Of a stretch of 50,799 nt of DNA, positions 44,890-50,755 are shown in pieces (within the stretch, counting starts at the first letter, position 1; every line of letters begins with the position of its first letter). The position numbers and the translations under genes were made by a program. This stretch comes from Verrucomicrobiota bacterium (GTDB lineage: Bacteria > Verrucomicrobiota > Verrucomicrobiia > Verrucomicrobiales > Akkermansiaceae): contig JAPLUI010000474.1 in NCBI GenBank assembly GCA_026397725.1, positions 1 to 50,799 on the forward strand, in the 5' to 3' direction. The notes under the pieces were generated by a model that did no database searches, was not told the origin of the DNA, and saw only the letters and a program-made list of their open reading frames with translations.

Positions 44890-45612
44890 TGCGAACGCGG
44901 CATCCGCGAGTTCGAAGTGACCAGCATGTATGCCGCGCTGCACCCCATCGAGCACGCCACGGGCGCGTGGAAGAATGGCGATATGGAAAACTACAGTGCG
45001 GTGGCGACATCGTTCGCCTATGCGCTGTACAAGGAGCTGGGCATTCCGATTGGCATCCTGAACTGCTCGTTCAGCATGACCAGCATCCGGGCCTGGACAC
45101 CGCGCTGCGGTTTTCGAGATGGCAAGGATGAGCAGACCCAGGCGATCTACAATCATCGAAAGTGATCCGGCGACGCCGGAGCACAAGGCGGCGTGGGAAA
45201 AGTTTGATGCGGAGACCGAGAGCGCGTTGAAAGAGGGGCAAGCCATCTCCACCAAGACGCCCGGCAACCTCGACGGCAACCCCGACGCCTCGTGGATGTA
45301 CAACGGCCGGATGCATCCGGTGGTTCCCTATGCGCTTCGCGGCGCGATCTGGAACCAGTGCTATTCGAGCATGTTCGAGGGAATACATTACTACCACAGA
45401 ATGCACTCGCTGATCCGCGGCTGGCGCGAGGTGTGGGGGCAGGGTGAGTTCCCTGTCAATTTCCATCAGTTGTATGCGCCGGGCGCGAATGACGGACTGA
45501 CGCTCAACGACATGGGGGAGATGCGGCTCGGCTTCTGGCTGGCGCGTGATATTCCCAATGTCGGCATGGCCTGCCAGATCGACATCACCGGCGGCATCCA
45601 TTACGGCGACAA
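44890..45612 (+). pseudogene. Sialate O-acetylesterase fragment, missing both ends and frameshifted
   Basis: The N-terminal half with leader and GQSN motif is absent. The sequence picks up at REFEVTSMYAALHPIEHATG and continues through YALYKELGIPIGILNCSF. At about 45140-45165 the frame breaks: one frame ends AIYNHRK-stop, while another carries the natural continuation IIESDPATPEHKAAWEKFD (a two-base loss would explain it). It then runs through HPVVPYALRGAIWNQCYSS and PVNFHQLYAPGAN to IPNVGMACQIDITGGIHYG. At about 45612 it ends abruptly against an antisense DNA ligase fragment. Not functional. The family is the same type as the esterase at 31692, but not a close copy by eye. Confidence 0.75.
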
Positions 45613-45913
45613 CAAAGTCGAAGACATGGAAGACAAAATCCGGCTGGCCGTCGCGGGCACCGATGCCGCTGGTGGTTTCGCTGAACGTGCCGCCGCGCAG
45701 CATCAACTCGCCGTCCGGGCCGTCGGGCAGGTTGGCTTCGATCCACTCGCGGGCGAAGCGGTTGGAGATGGGTTTGAACGAGCGGGTGAGCGCCTTGCCG
45801 CCGAGCTTGAGACAGCGGATGCCGTCGAGCTTGGGCGTGGCGAGGACCGGGAATGGCAGCAGGTCGGGGCGCTCGCACTTGGAGGCGAGCATCGGCATGG
45901 AGATGGCGTTCAT
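45612..45913 (-). pseudogene. ATP-dependent DNA ligase, N-terminal fragment
   Basis: Read on the - strand from the ATG at 45913 (MNAISMPMLASKCERPD). The nucleotidyltransferase motif I is plain: FPVLATPKLDGIRC, with Lys as the adenylation residue. It is followed by SFKPISNRFAREWIEANL, DGELMLRGGTF and DFVFHVFDFV, matching small phage or plasmid ligases. Only about 100 of some 300 residues remain; the sequence is cut at about 45612 where the opposite strand becomes the esterase fragment. The open frame continuing to 45071 beyond that point is antisense to the esterase and is not ligase. A phage- or element-derived gene, non-functional as it stands. Confidence 0.8.
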
Positions 45914-46178
45914 GGTGCTGTGTGCCGAATACCACACCATCGACGGAGCGACCTTCACCGCCACCGACGCCATTGACCTGGCCGCCTACCTGCGCCGCCA
46001 CCACTGCGGCGACTGGGGCGACGGTTTTTGTGACGAGGACAAGCAGGCTAACGAAAACTCGCTCAAAGATGGCACCCGCCTGCTGAGTGGCTACCATGTC
46101 GGCAAAGGCCGGCGGCTCTACATCATCACCGAATGGGACCGGAGTTCAACCTGCGCTCTGCTGCCAGAGGAATATTGA
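45912..46178 (+). CDS. Small mobile-element protein with GDWGD...LLPEEY signature
   Basis: The product is 88 residues from the ATG at 45912. HHCGDWGDGFCDEDKQANENS, GTRLLSGYHVG and YIITEWDRSSTCALLPEEY belong to a small protein family commonly seen in integrated elements and plasmids; the function is unknown to me. It may lack a little of its N-terminus. Its start overlaps the antisense ligase start in the four-base palindrome CATG. Its 3' end runs 53 bases into the convergent endonuclease frame. It looks coding-competent but sits among broken genes. Confidence 0.6.
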   Translation: MVLCAEYHTIDGATFTATDAIDLAAYLRRHHCGDWGDGFCDEDKQANENSLKDGTRLLSGYHVGKGRRLYIITEWDRSSTCALLPEEY

Positions 46179-46488
46179 GCAGCGCCACGATCCGCTCGAC
46201 GGTGCCAATCTCCAACTGGCGTTCGGTCAGACGCAGGACCCGCCATCCCGCCAGGGCGGCTGCGAGATACTTTTCGGCATCGCTGGCGTAGCCGCTGCCC
46301 CGTGTGTGCCGGCCCCCGGCCCGCATGAAGATGCCGCCCTCGCCCTCGATCAGCGACCGGCTTTCCAAATGTGCGAAGTCGGCACGCCATTTCCTCGTCG
46401 GGTGAAACCGGAACTCGCGCTCCAGGGGTGGCCCCTGCGCGACCCGCCAGAGGAAGAGAAACTGTGATTCGAGCTTGGAGCCGGCCAT
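46126..46488 (-). CDS. Small DUF559/VSR-like endonuclease-fold protein
   Basis: The product is 120 residues on the - strand from the ATG at 46488 (MAGSKLESQFLFLWRVAQGP). Motifs fit the restriction-endonuclease-like fold of phage and element proteins: REFRFHPTRKWRADFAH (Asp of the PD-(D/E)XK core), LIEGEGGIF (the E-x-E/G strand; relatives have VEVDGG), GGRHTRGSGYASDAEKY and GWRVLRLTERQL. It probably cleaves or processes DNA for element replication or recombination. The last 18 residues overlap the convergent 45912-46178 gene and may not be original. Just upstream are two TGGGAAAT palindromes that could control it. Confidence 0.7.
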   Translation of the reverse strand: MAGSKLESQFLFLWRVAQGPPLEREFRFHPTRKWRADFAHLESRSLIEGEGGIFMRAGGRHTRGSGYASDAEKYLAAALAGWRVLRLTERQLEIGTVERIVALLNIPLAAERRLNSGPIR

Positions 46489-46517
46489 TTGACCGGGGCG
46501 GCGAGTCAACCCGGAAG

Positions 46518-46531
46518 TGGGAAATTTCCCA
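46518..46531. promoter_or_regulatory. 14-bp perfect palindrome TGGGAAATTTCCCA
   Basis: Perfect dyad 30 bases upstream of the endonuclease ATG (46488, - strand). The same half-site TGGGAAAT recurs with a spacer at 46555-46579. Typical layout for a repressor operator pair; the regulator is unknown. Confidence 0.6.
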
Positions 46532-46554
46532 TCGTTTCCAGACAAAAACACCTC

Positions 46555-46579
46555 TGGGAAATTTGCCCCCGATTTCCCA
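46555..46579. promoter_or_regulatory. Spaced inverted repeat TGGGAAAT-N9-ATTTCCCA
   Basis: Eight-base arms identical to the half-sites of the palindrome at 46518-46531, separated by nine bases. Upstream of the endonuclease gene; probably a second binding site for the same protein. Confidence 0.6.
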
Positions 46580-46716
46580 CATTCTTGAGGGATGTACCCA
46601 ACATTCAAACATCAGAAAATCCTTGATACGACTTGGTTTTCTGTGCGGCAGCGGGTGCTGTCCTACCCTCCGTTATGTGGGAAGGCGTGTTGGTGCATTT
46701 CACGGGAATTGGACAC

Positions 46717-46735
46717 GGGTGGGGACGCCCCACCC
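46717..46735. repeat. Hairpin GGGTGGGG-ACG-CCCCACCC
   Basis: Perfect 8-bp stem with a three-base loop in non-coding DNA. It has the look of a dispersed extragenic palindrome; there is no T-run for termination on either side. Confidence 0.5.
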
Positions 46736-47082
46736 TGAAGCGGGGCCGTAAATGATTCCTTTACGCAAGTTGCGGCAGGTTGACGCAGCAAGCGGCAGGG
46801 AGTTGCAGGATGGGAAGGAAGCTGGCGAAGTGACGCATGTTAGGAAATTCGTGGATACGGTAGAAAGGGCATGCGGCACCGCCGATGATCGGGAAGCCGG
46901 TTTCCTGATCGGTGTCCTGAGTGGCTGTGTCGGCTTGCCGGTGATCTCCGCACACGGTCAACGCCATTGCCACCAGCGGGTCGCCACATTTGGGCGGGGT
47001 GCCTGCCTTCTCTGCACTGGGATGGTTTGGGAGGGCTGGGACGCCTTTTCGCCACTCCTTAATGTATATGTCCGTCCTTCTT

Positions 47083-47604
47083 TCATCTGAGCCGGATGGT
47101 GCCGGTTTCCTCGATGTCCTCGAGCAACTGGTAGAGTCCTTGCAGCATCCAGTTGAGGATGCCGGGACCTTCCTCGCGAATGAGCAGTTCGGCGAAATCG
47201 AAGATGATCCGTTTCGGCGGCGGGGATTCGTAGCGGACGATCAGCATGCGCCGCCGCCACGCGCCCACATCGCCCTGAAGGGCCACCTGAAGCCGTGCGT
47301 TGGACGTCATGAGGATGTTGAACTTCCCCTGGAACTGGAACGAGCCGGTGCCACCTTGCTGTTCCGCATCGAGCCAGTCGCCGCCGCACAGCGCCTTGAT
47401 GACCGGTGCGCCCTTGGACTGGAGGAAGTCCTTGTTCACGTCCACGCCGACCAGCAGCGTGCGGCGGATAAAGCGGAACAACTCGAACCGCTCGCCCAGG
47501 TGGTCGGTGCGAAGCTGGGTGACATTCTCCTGACCGACCACCGCCTGGATGACGTTGGCATACTGTGATTTTCCGCCGCCGGGGGTGCCGTCGAGGATCA
47601 CCAA
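47083..47604 (-). pseudogene. P4-type phage/plasmid primase-helicase, C-terminal helicase fragment
   Basis: The product is 173 residues on the - strand with Walker A in ILDGTPGGGKSQYANVIQ, then FIRRTLLVGVDVNKDFLQ (Walker B-like) and FNILMTSNARLQVALQGDV with sensor residues and WRRRMLIVRY. This is the superfamily 3 helicase core of D5/P4 primases, which unwind an element's origin. Full proteins are about 500-800 residues. Here homology starts a few codons before the TTG at 47602-47604 (NILQRL precedes it), after an in-frame TGA, and ends at 47083 soon after EDIEETGTIRL. N-terminal primase and final winged-helix parts are gone. Not functional as it stands. Confidence 0.78.
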
Positions 47605-47643
47605 GCGCTGGAGGATGTTGGGCGAACCATCCTCCTCCCGGAA

Positions 47644-47700
47644 TCACCCGCAATCGGACACCGAAGGCACGGACAAGCCCGCCAATTCTCGTGTCGCCAT
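47644..47700 (-). pseudogene. 5' end of a - strand element gene (18 codons) with strong ribosome site
   Basis: The ATG at 47700 is preceded by AAGGAGAACTC, the best Shine-Dalgarno site in this region. The product MATRELAGLSVPSVSDCG meets TGA at 47644-47646, after which the same frame leads into the primase fragment (REEDGSPNILQRLVILDG). It therefore looks like the original start of the replication gene or its neighbour, with the middle deleted. Confidence 0.5.
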
Positions 47701-48048
47701 GAGTTCTCCTTACGTAAGGAAAAATTTGCTGGTGCCAGCAAATCTCATTCCGGGATGATAAGCGGATGTGAGACGGCCTGGTAGAAAGGCGGATTCCACT
47801 GCAGGTGCCAAGAAATTCGGCGGCACAAATCTCACCGGTTACCGCTCGAAACGGTCGTTTGAACAATCCGCACCGCAATTGCTGATGCGAATCAACAATT
47901 GGCCGCCGCAGCTCCCCCTTGCTGTCGGCAGAACATTTTCATGGCGCGATGAGATTCTTTGACCGGGGAGAAATTTCAATTTCAGGGACGTTCACCAATT
48001 CGTTGCGAAATCTGGCTGCGAGACCAGATTGTTTGTCCGGACGAACAA
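47701..48048. other. Non-coding control region upstream of the - strand replication gene start
   Basis: Holds CTTACGTAAG (47709-47718, perfect palindrome overlapping the ribosome site), an 8-bp inverted repeat at 47725-47742 and part of a 24-base dyad at 48027-48050. No gene is supported in it. Confidence 0.5.
47725..47742. promoter_or_regulatory. Inverted repeat TTTGCTGG-TG-CCAGCAAA
   Basis: Eight-base perfect arms with a two-base centre, 25 bases upstream of the - strand ATG at 47700. The position suits an operator blocking transcription of the replication gene. Confidence 0.55.
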
Positions 48049-48050
48049 TC
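48027..48050. promoter_or_regulatory. 24-base near-perfect dyad around GTCCGGAC
   Basis: The left arm GATTGTTTGTCC and right arm GGACGAACAATC match as an inverted repeat except for one base pair (two positions). It overlaps the truncated end of the integrase fragment. Possible recombinase or repressor site, or a terminator-like stem. Confidence 0.5.
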
Positions 48051-48237
48051 AGTCGGTGAACATCCGCCGTCGCCTGCCATCGAGGTAGAAGGCAATCGTG
48101 TAGCGGACCTTGCCGCCGACCGTACCGGCATAGATGGGAACCGTCACCGACTTGTGGCGAACGACCGTGTGCGGCCCCTCGTTTTCCTGCGCATTCGACA
48201 GGCATCGGACACCCGTTGTCAGAAATTTGTCAGACAT
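48049..48237 (-). pseudogene. Tyrosine-recombinase (integrase) N-terminal fragment
   Basis: A 62-residue frame on the - strand. TVVRHKSVTVPIYAGTVGGKVRYTIAFYLDGRRRRMF matches the arm-binding/SAM-like N-terminal start of integrases seen in Verrucomicrobiota, which normally continue into a core-binding and catalytic domain (about 350-400 residues). Here TGA follows MFTD and nothing downstream restores the protein. The first residues (MSDKFLTTGVRCLSN) may not be original. Its start lies 76 bases from a tRNA-Leu 3' fragment, the classic arrangement of an integrase next to its attachment site. Confidence 0.65.
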
Positions 48238-48312
48238 GCTGAGGTTCGGTTGTCAACCGCTTGCAGCGACCCGGATTTTACAGTCTGTAACTCTCTGTAT
48301 TTCAAAGAGAAG

Positions 48313-48358
48313 TGCTCGAAAGAGGACTCGAACCTCCACAGGTTTCCCTACTAGATCC
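48313..48358 (-). tRNA. 3' half of a tRNA-Leu (probable attachment-site duplicate), not a full gene
   Basis: Read on the - strand: AGGATCTAG (anticodon-stem 3' side), then TAGTAGGGAAACCTGTGG with the long variable arm typical of leucine tRNAs, then the T-arm GGAGGTTCGAGTCCTC and acceptor TTTCGAGCA. No 5' half (acceptor, D-arm) precedes it; upstream bases do not fold into one. Integrases often leave a copy of the tRNA 3' end from the anticodon loop on, so this is a likely att site, with the intact tRNA outside the window. No CCA is encoded. Confidence 0.75.
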
Positions 48359-48402
48359 TTAGTGTGTTGCAAGTCGTTCATAATAAGCGTGATACAGCAG
48401 AT

Positions 48403-48429
48403 AATGGCCTGTATTGGCCGCTATTGGCC
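48403..48429 (+). repeat. Three ATTGGCC iterons at exact 10-base spacing
   Basis: AATGGCC at 48403, ATTGGCC at 48413 and ATTGGCC at 48423. One helical turn apart, so on one face of the DNA, between the tRNA-like att site and the excisionase-like gene. Good candidates for excisionase or integrase arm sites. Confidence 0.6.
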
Positions 48430-48522
48430 AGCAGTTTTTTGCGCCATTTTGCCAACTGGAACCGCGGCGGCAATCTGGTTGTCGCCATTTGTCGCCACTG
48501 ATTCCGTTAGGCAGTGGTTGAC

Positions 48523-48747
48523 ATGGCCAACACCGGCATGGACACGCCAACCGATTCGCCGCGCACCGAACAACCCCCCTCCCCACTACTCACCGAAAAA
48601 GACACCTGCGCCTACCTCCGTGTGAGCAAACGCAACCTCTATTGCTGGCGCATGGCCGGCCTCATCCCATATTACAAAATCGGCAGGGCAGTTAGATTCA
48701 GGAAAGCCGAACTGGACGCCGCCCTGGAGCGGATGCGGATGGGTTGA
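48523..48747 (+). CDS. Excisionase/AlpA-like helix-turn-helix protein
   Basis: The product is 74 residues from the ATG at 48523. The core is a MerR-like winged HTH of the excisionase type: LLTEKDTCAYLRVSKRNLYCWRM, then GLIPYYKIGRAVRFRKAELDAAL. These proteins bind iterons next to attachment sites and steer integrase toward excision, or regulate the element. Location between the ATTGGCC iterons and the kinase gene, near the integrase remnant, fits. The N-terminus is Thr/Pro-rich and probably disordered. Intact. Confidence 0.78.
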   Translation: MANTGMDTPTDSPRTEQPPSPLLTEKDTCAYLRVSKRNLYCWRMAGLIPYYKIGRAVRFRKAELDAALERMRMG

Positions 48748-48798
48748 TGGCCGCCCAAGGCGTCAAGGTTCAGCGGCATCGCGGGGAAAAGATCGTTC

Positions 48799-48826
48799 TT
48801 GAGAATCGACAATTCCTTGGTATAAT
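48799..48826 (+). promoter_or_regulatory. Sigma-70-like promoter giving a leaderless or near-leaderless mRNA
   Basis: TTGAGA (48799-48804), 16 bases, TATAAT (48821-48826). A start of transcription near 48833 would leave about 8 bases before the ATG at 48841 and no room for a ribosome site. It is the best consensus promoter I found in the window. Confidence 0.6.
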
Positions 48827-48840
48827 GCCGCTGTTGCCAG

Positions 48841-49562
48841 ATGATCACAAACAAGACAGCGAAACCGAAGGAGAGGCGCGAAAGTTACCTGGACCGGATC
48901 AGGACCGCTCGCTCGAAGCCGTCTCGGATGACTTCCGAAGAGTTTTATCAGCAGATGGAACGCTCGATGGGGACGAAGACCCCTTGGATCACATCCGGGA
49001 GCAGCTCCGCAGCATCGAGCGGGAAGCGGCAAGGGCGGGCTATCTCTACGAAGAGCCAATCCGCCTGAAGACCGGCGGCGTGGAACATGACGTCGTTTTT
49101 GATTACGCCTCTGGCACTGTTCTCAAATTCACCAAGCCGGCCAAGGCTGCCTATGTGGTGAATTTTGATCTCGGGACACCGAAGATGGTTCCCGGCATGC
49201 CCTTGGAATACCTGGAAAGGCTGATGCTTCAAAACGAGATTTTCGGCGACAGTTTGAGGTTCGTCGGCCTGGGCGGGGATAGCAACGGCCGGCGCATCAT
49301 CACCAGGCAGAACATCGTGGTGGGCAGAGCGGCAAGGTGGGAAGAAATCATCGGGTTGATGGTCGAAGAGCTTGGTTTCACGAAGCTGAGGCACAATCAC
49401 GGGATCGGTTACGACGATTCATATGCGTTTGTTAGGGACGATGTGGTCGTATTTGACATGCGGCCTGCAAATGTCTTCGCCACCGAGGACGGCGTCATTG
49501 TGCCGGTGGATTGCATCCCGGTGAGGCTGCCTCCTGGCAAGCGAAGTTTCTTTGACAAGTGA
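48841..49562 (+). CDS. Polyvalent-type protein kinase-like gene of the element, probable frameshift near 48950-48990
   Basis: The C-terminal 180 residues (frame of 48744-49562) carry a kinase-PolyVal-like fold: GGVEHDVVFDYASGTVLKFTK (Lys strand), TPLEYLERLMLQNEIFGD-like helix, RIITRQNIVVGRA, and the late motif VVVFDMRPANVFATEDGVIVPVD, where FDxRPxNF/V is the catalytic-loop equivalent. The upstream part of that frame is unconvincing. Another frame starting at 48841, right after the promoter, reads MITNKTAKPKERRESYLDR...RMTSEEFYQQMERSM and looks natural. The two joined would give an intact protein, so a one-base change near 48950-48990 is suspected; two overlapping genes are the alternative. 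Such kinases occur in phage and element polyvalent proteins; the target is unknown. Confidence 0.62.
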
Positions 49563-50358
49563 CGGGGGCCACCCGTGCCTCGTTGCGAAACGGCTTCCCA
49601 GGGAGCGGGACCAGGGCACGGAGCAGGCCTTCAAGTCGCTGGAAGTTCTTGCGCACGCTTTCGTGATTGCTGGCGCCGCTTGACGGATTGCTCCATTCCT
49701 GGTCAACCGCCAGTTTCATCAGGATGCTCTGGGCTTGATTCGGTTTCTTGGCGGTGGTTTTCGGCAAAATGTGCTCGCCGTGCCGGCCGCCGCAGGAAAT
49801 CAGTATCCTGCCGAATGCCACCACGATGCGGACCATGTCCCAGCGCCAACCGGGCTGGATTACCAGCACGGGCTTGATTTTCTTTCGCGCTGCGGGCGAC
49901 GCCACTGGGGCGGCAAGGTTGGGCACCTCGCCGGATCGCCGGCGTGCAGACCGACCGCATTCCTCCGCAAGCCCGACCATGCTGAGACGGTTTGCCGAGG
50001 CCACCGCTTGAAGCGGCGGGGTTACCCACGATGCCGATGGCAGCAGGATGGTGGCGTCATGTTGTGCCGATATGTCGCGCAGCATCCGCCCGTGATCCCC
50101 GAAATGGCCGGCGGGCAGGCAAAGGATCACCGGTCGGACCGGATCGCTGCTGTTCTGTGCCGTGCCGATCTGGCGGGTGAGCCCTTGGCTTTCGTACCGG
50201 TTGGCAGTGAAGCCGAGGGTTTTCCCGAGAGCATCGGCGACGGTTTGCCAATCCAGTGTCAGCGGCGCGACATCATCGGCGCTCAGCGGCAGTGGTGGGC
50301 CATCCGGCACATCGTCGGCCACGATTCCGAGAAATCTATCTTCCCCGTCCGTCGCCAC
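49495..50358 (-). CDS. Unidentified element protein, C-terminal end probably replaced
   Basis: A - strand frame, best start GTG at 50358 (VATDGEDRFLGIVADDVPDG); the frame stays open to 50592, but that part covers two hairpins and is not protein-like. Natural-looking blocks: LTLDWQTVADALGKTLGFTAN, RPVILCLPAGHFGDHGRMLRD, ATILLPSASWVTPPLQAVA, then KKIKPVLVIQPGWRWDMVRI and NPSSGASNHESVRKNFQRL, a helical, possibly DNA-binding tail. I do not recognise the family. The last 35 residues or so (after PLPGKPF, about 49600) lie antisense to the kinase gene and are unlikely to be original, so a deletion probably joined the two genes here. Confidence 0.5.
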   Translation of the reverse strand: MATDGEDRFLGIVADDVPDGPPLPLSADDVAPLTLDWQTVADALGKTLGFTANRYESQGLTRQIGTAQNSSDPVRPVILCLPAGHFGDHGRMLRDISAQHDATILLPSASWVTPPLQAVASANRLSMVGLAEECGRSARRRSGEVPNLAAPVASPAARKKIKPVLVIQPGWRWDMVRIVVAFGRILISCGGRHGEHILPKTTAKKPNQAQSILMKLAVDQEWSNPSSGASNHESVRKNFQRLEGLLRALVPLPGKPFRNEARVAPVTCQRNFACQEAASPGCNPPAQ

Positions 50359-50370
50359 ATCCAGCCGCAG

Positions 50371-50398
50371 GGTAGGGCGTGACGGCCTCGGCACGCCC
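50371..50398 (+). repeat. GGTAGGG/GGCCTCG hairpin, copy B
   Basis: Stem GGGCGTG / CACGCCC around ACGGCCTCGG, with lead GGTAGGG. Same layout as copies A (16861) and C (50471) but with a different stem sequence that is compensated on both sides. Confidence 0.65.
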
Positions 50399-50470
50399 AC
50401 TTGTCCGCCCGGATGGGCGGCGCGAGAGCACGGCGCATCGCCAGCCAATGACATCCCACCCTCGGGGGCA

Positions 50471-50502
50471 GTCTGGGTCGGCCGAGGCCGTCCGACCCTA
50501 CC
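50471..50502 (-). repeat. GGTAGGG/GGCCTCG hairpin, copy C (reverse orientation)
   Basis: On the - strand: lead GGTAGGG, stem GGGTCGG / CCGACCC around ACGGCCTCGG. The loop is identical to copy B; the stem differs and is compensated. The two copies face each other about 70 bases apart. Confidence 0.65.
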
Positions 50503-50563
50503 GCCCGCCTGCACGGCTTGCGCTTCCTCGCCCTGGCCGTGGACGGCGCGTCTCGCGCCGTGA

Positions 50564-50755
50564 ATTCCCATCACCCAGCGCTGCGGCCTCACTCACGTTG
50601 CCGACGTGGCCCGGGCGGTTGAACTGGCCCTCCGGTGGCAGGGCCCCGGCGCGGTGGCCCTGAACGTCGGCACCGGCCGAAACCACTCGGTCATGGACAT
50701 GCTGGCAGCCGCCACGTCTTGGGATAGCGGATCGAGGATCAAAGATCGTGGATGA
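50564..50755 (+). pseudogene. NAD-dependent epimerase/dehydratase, C-terminal fragment
   Basis: A frame between stops at 50561 and 50753. LTHVADVARAVELALRWQGPG and AVALNVGTGRNHSVMDMLAA are the conserved late segment of extended short-chain dehydrogenases such as UDP-glucose 4-epimerase. No Rossmann start or YxxxK site is present on the left, and the sequence turns non-coding after DMLAAATSW. Such enzymes normally serve nucleotide-sugar metabolism. A broken gene. Confidence 0.65.

Larger units (their letters stand above)
46489..47082. other. Non-coding stretch of the element remnant
   Basis: There is no gene I can support on either strand. It holds two TGGGAAAT palindromes, a GGGTGGGG hairpin and, toward 46760-47080, short open frames with no family signature that may be decayed sequence downstream of the primase. 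Confidence 0.5.

Noticed and set aside
45071..45611. Continuation of the - strand ligase frame
   Set aside because: It is antisense to the esterase fragment and loses all ligase similarity at about 45612.
46752..47090. + strand frame of 112 codons and overlapping - strand frames
   Set aside because: No recognisable motif on either strand and no ribosome site; treated as decayed non-coding DNA.
46958..47878. - strand frame of about 300 codons across the primase region
   Set aside because: Out of frame with the clear Walker A/sensor motifs of the primase-helicase fragment.
50380..50592. N-terminal extension of the unknown - strand gene to 50592
   Set aside because: This part spans two structured hairpins and is low in protein-like character; the GTG at 50358 is a better start.
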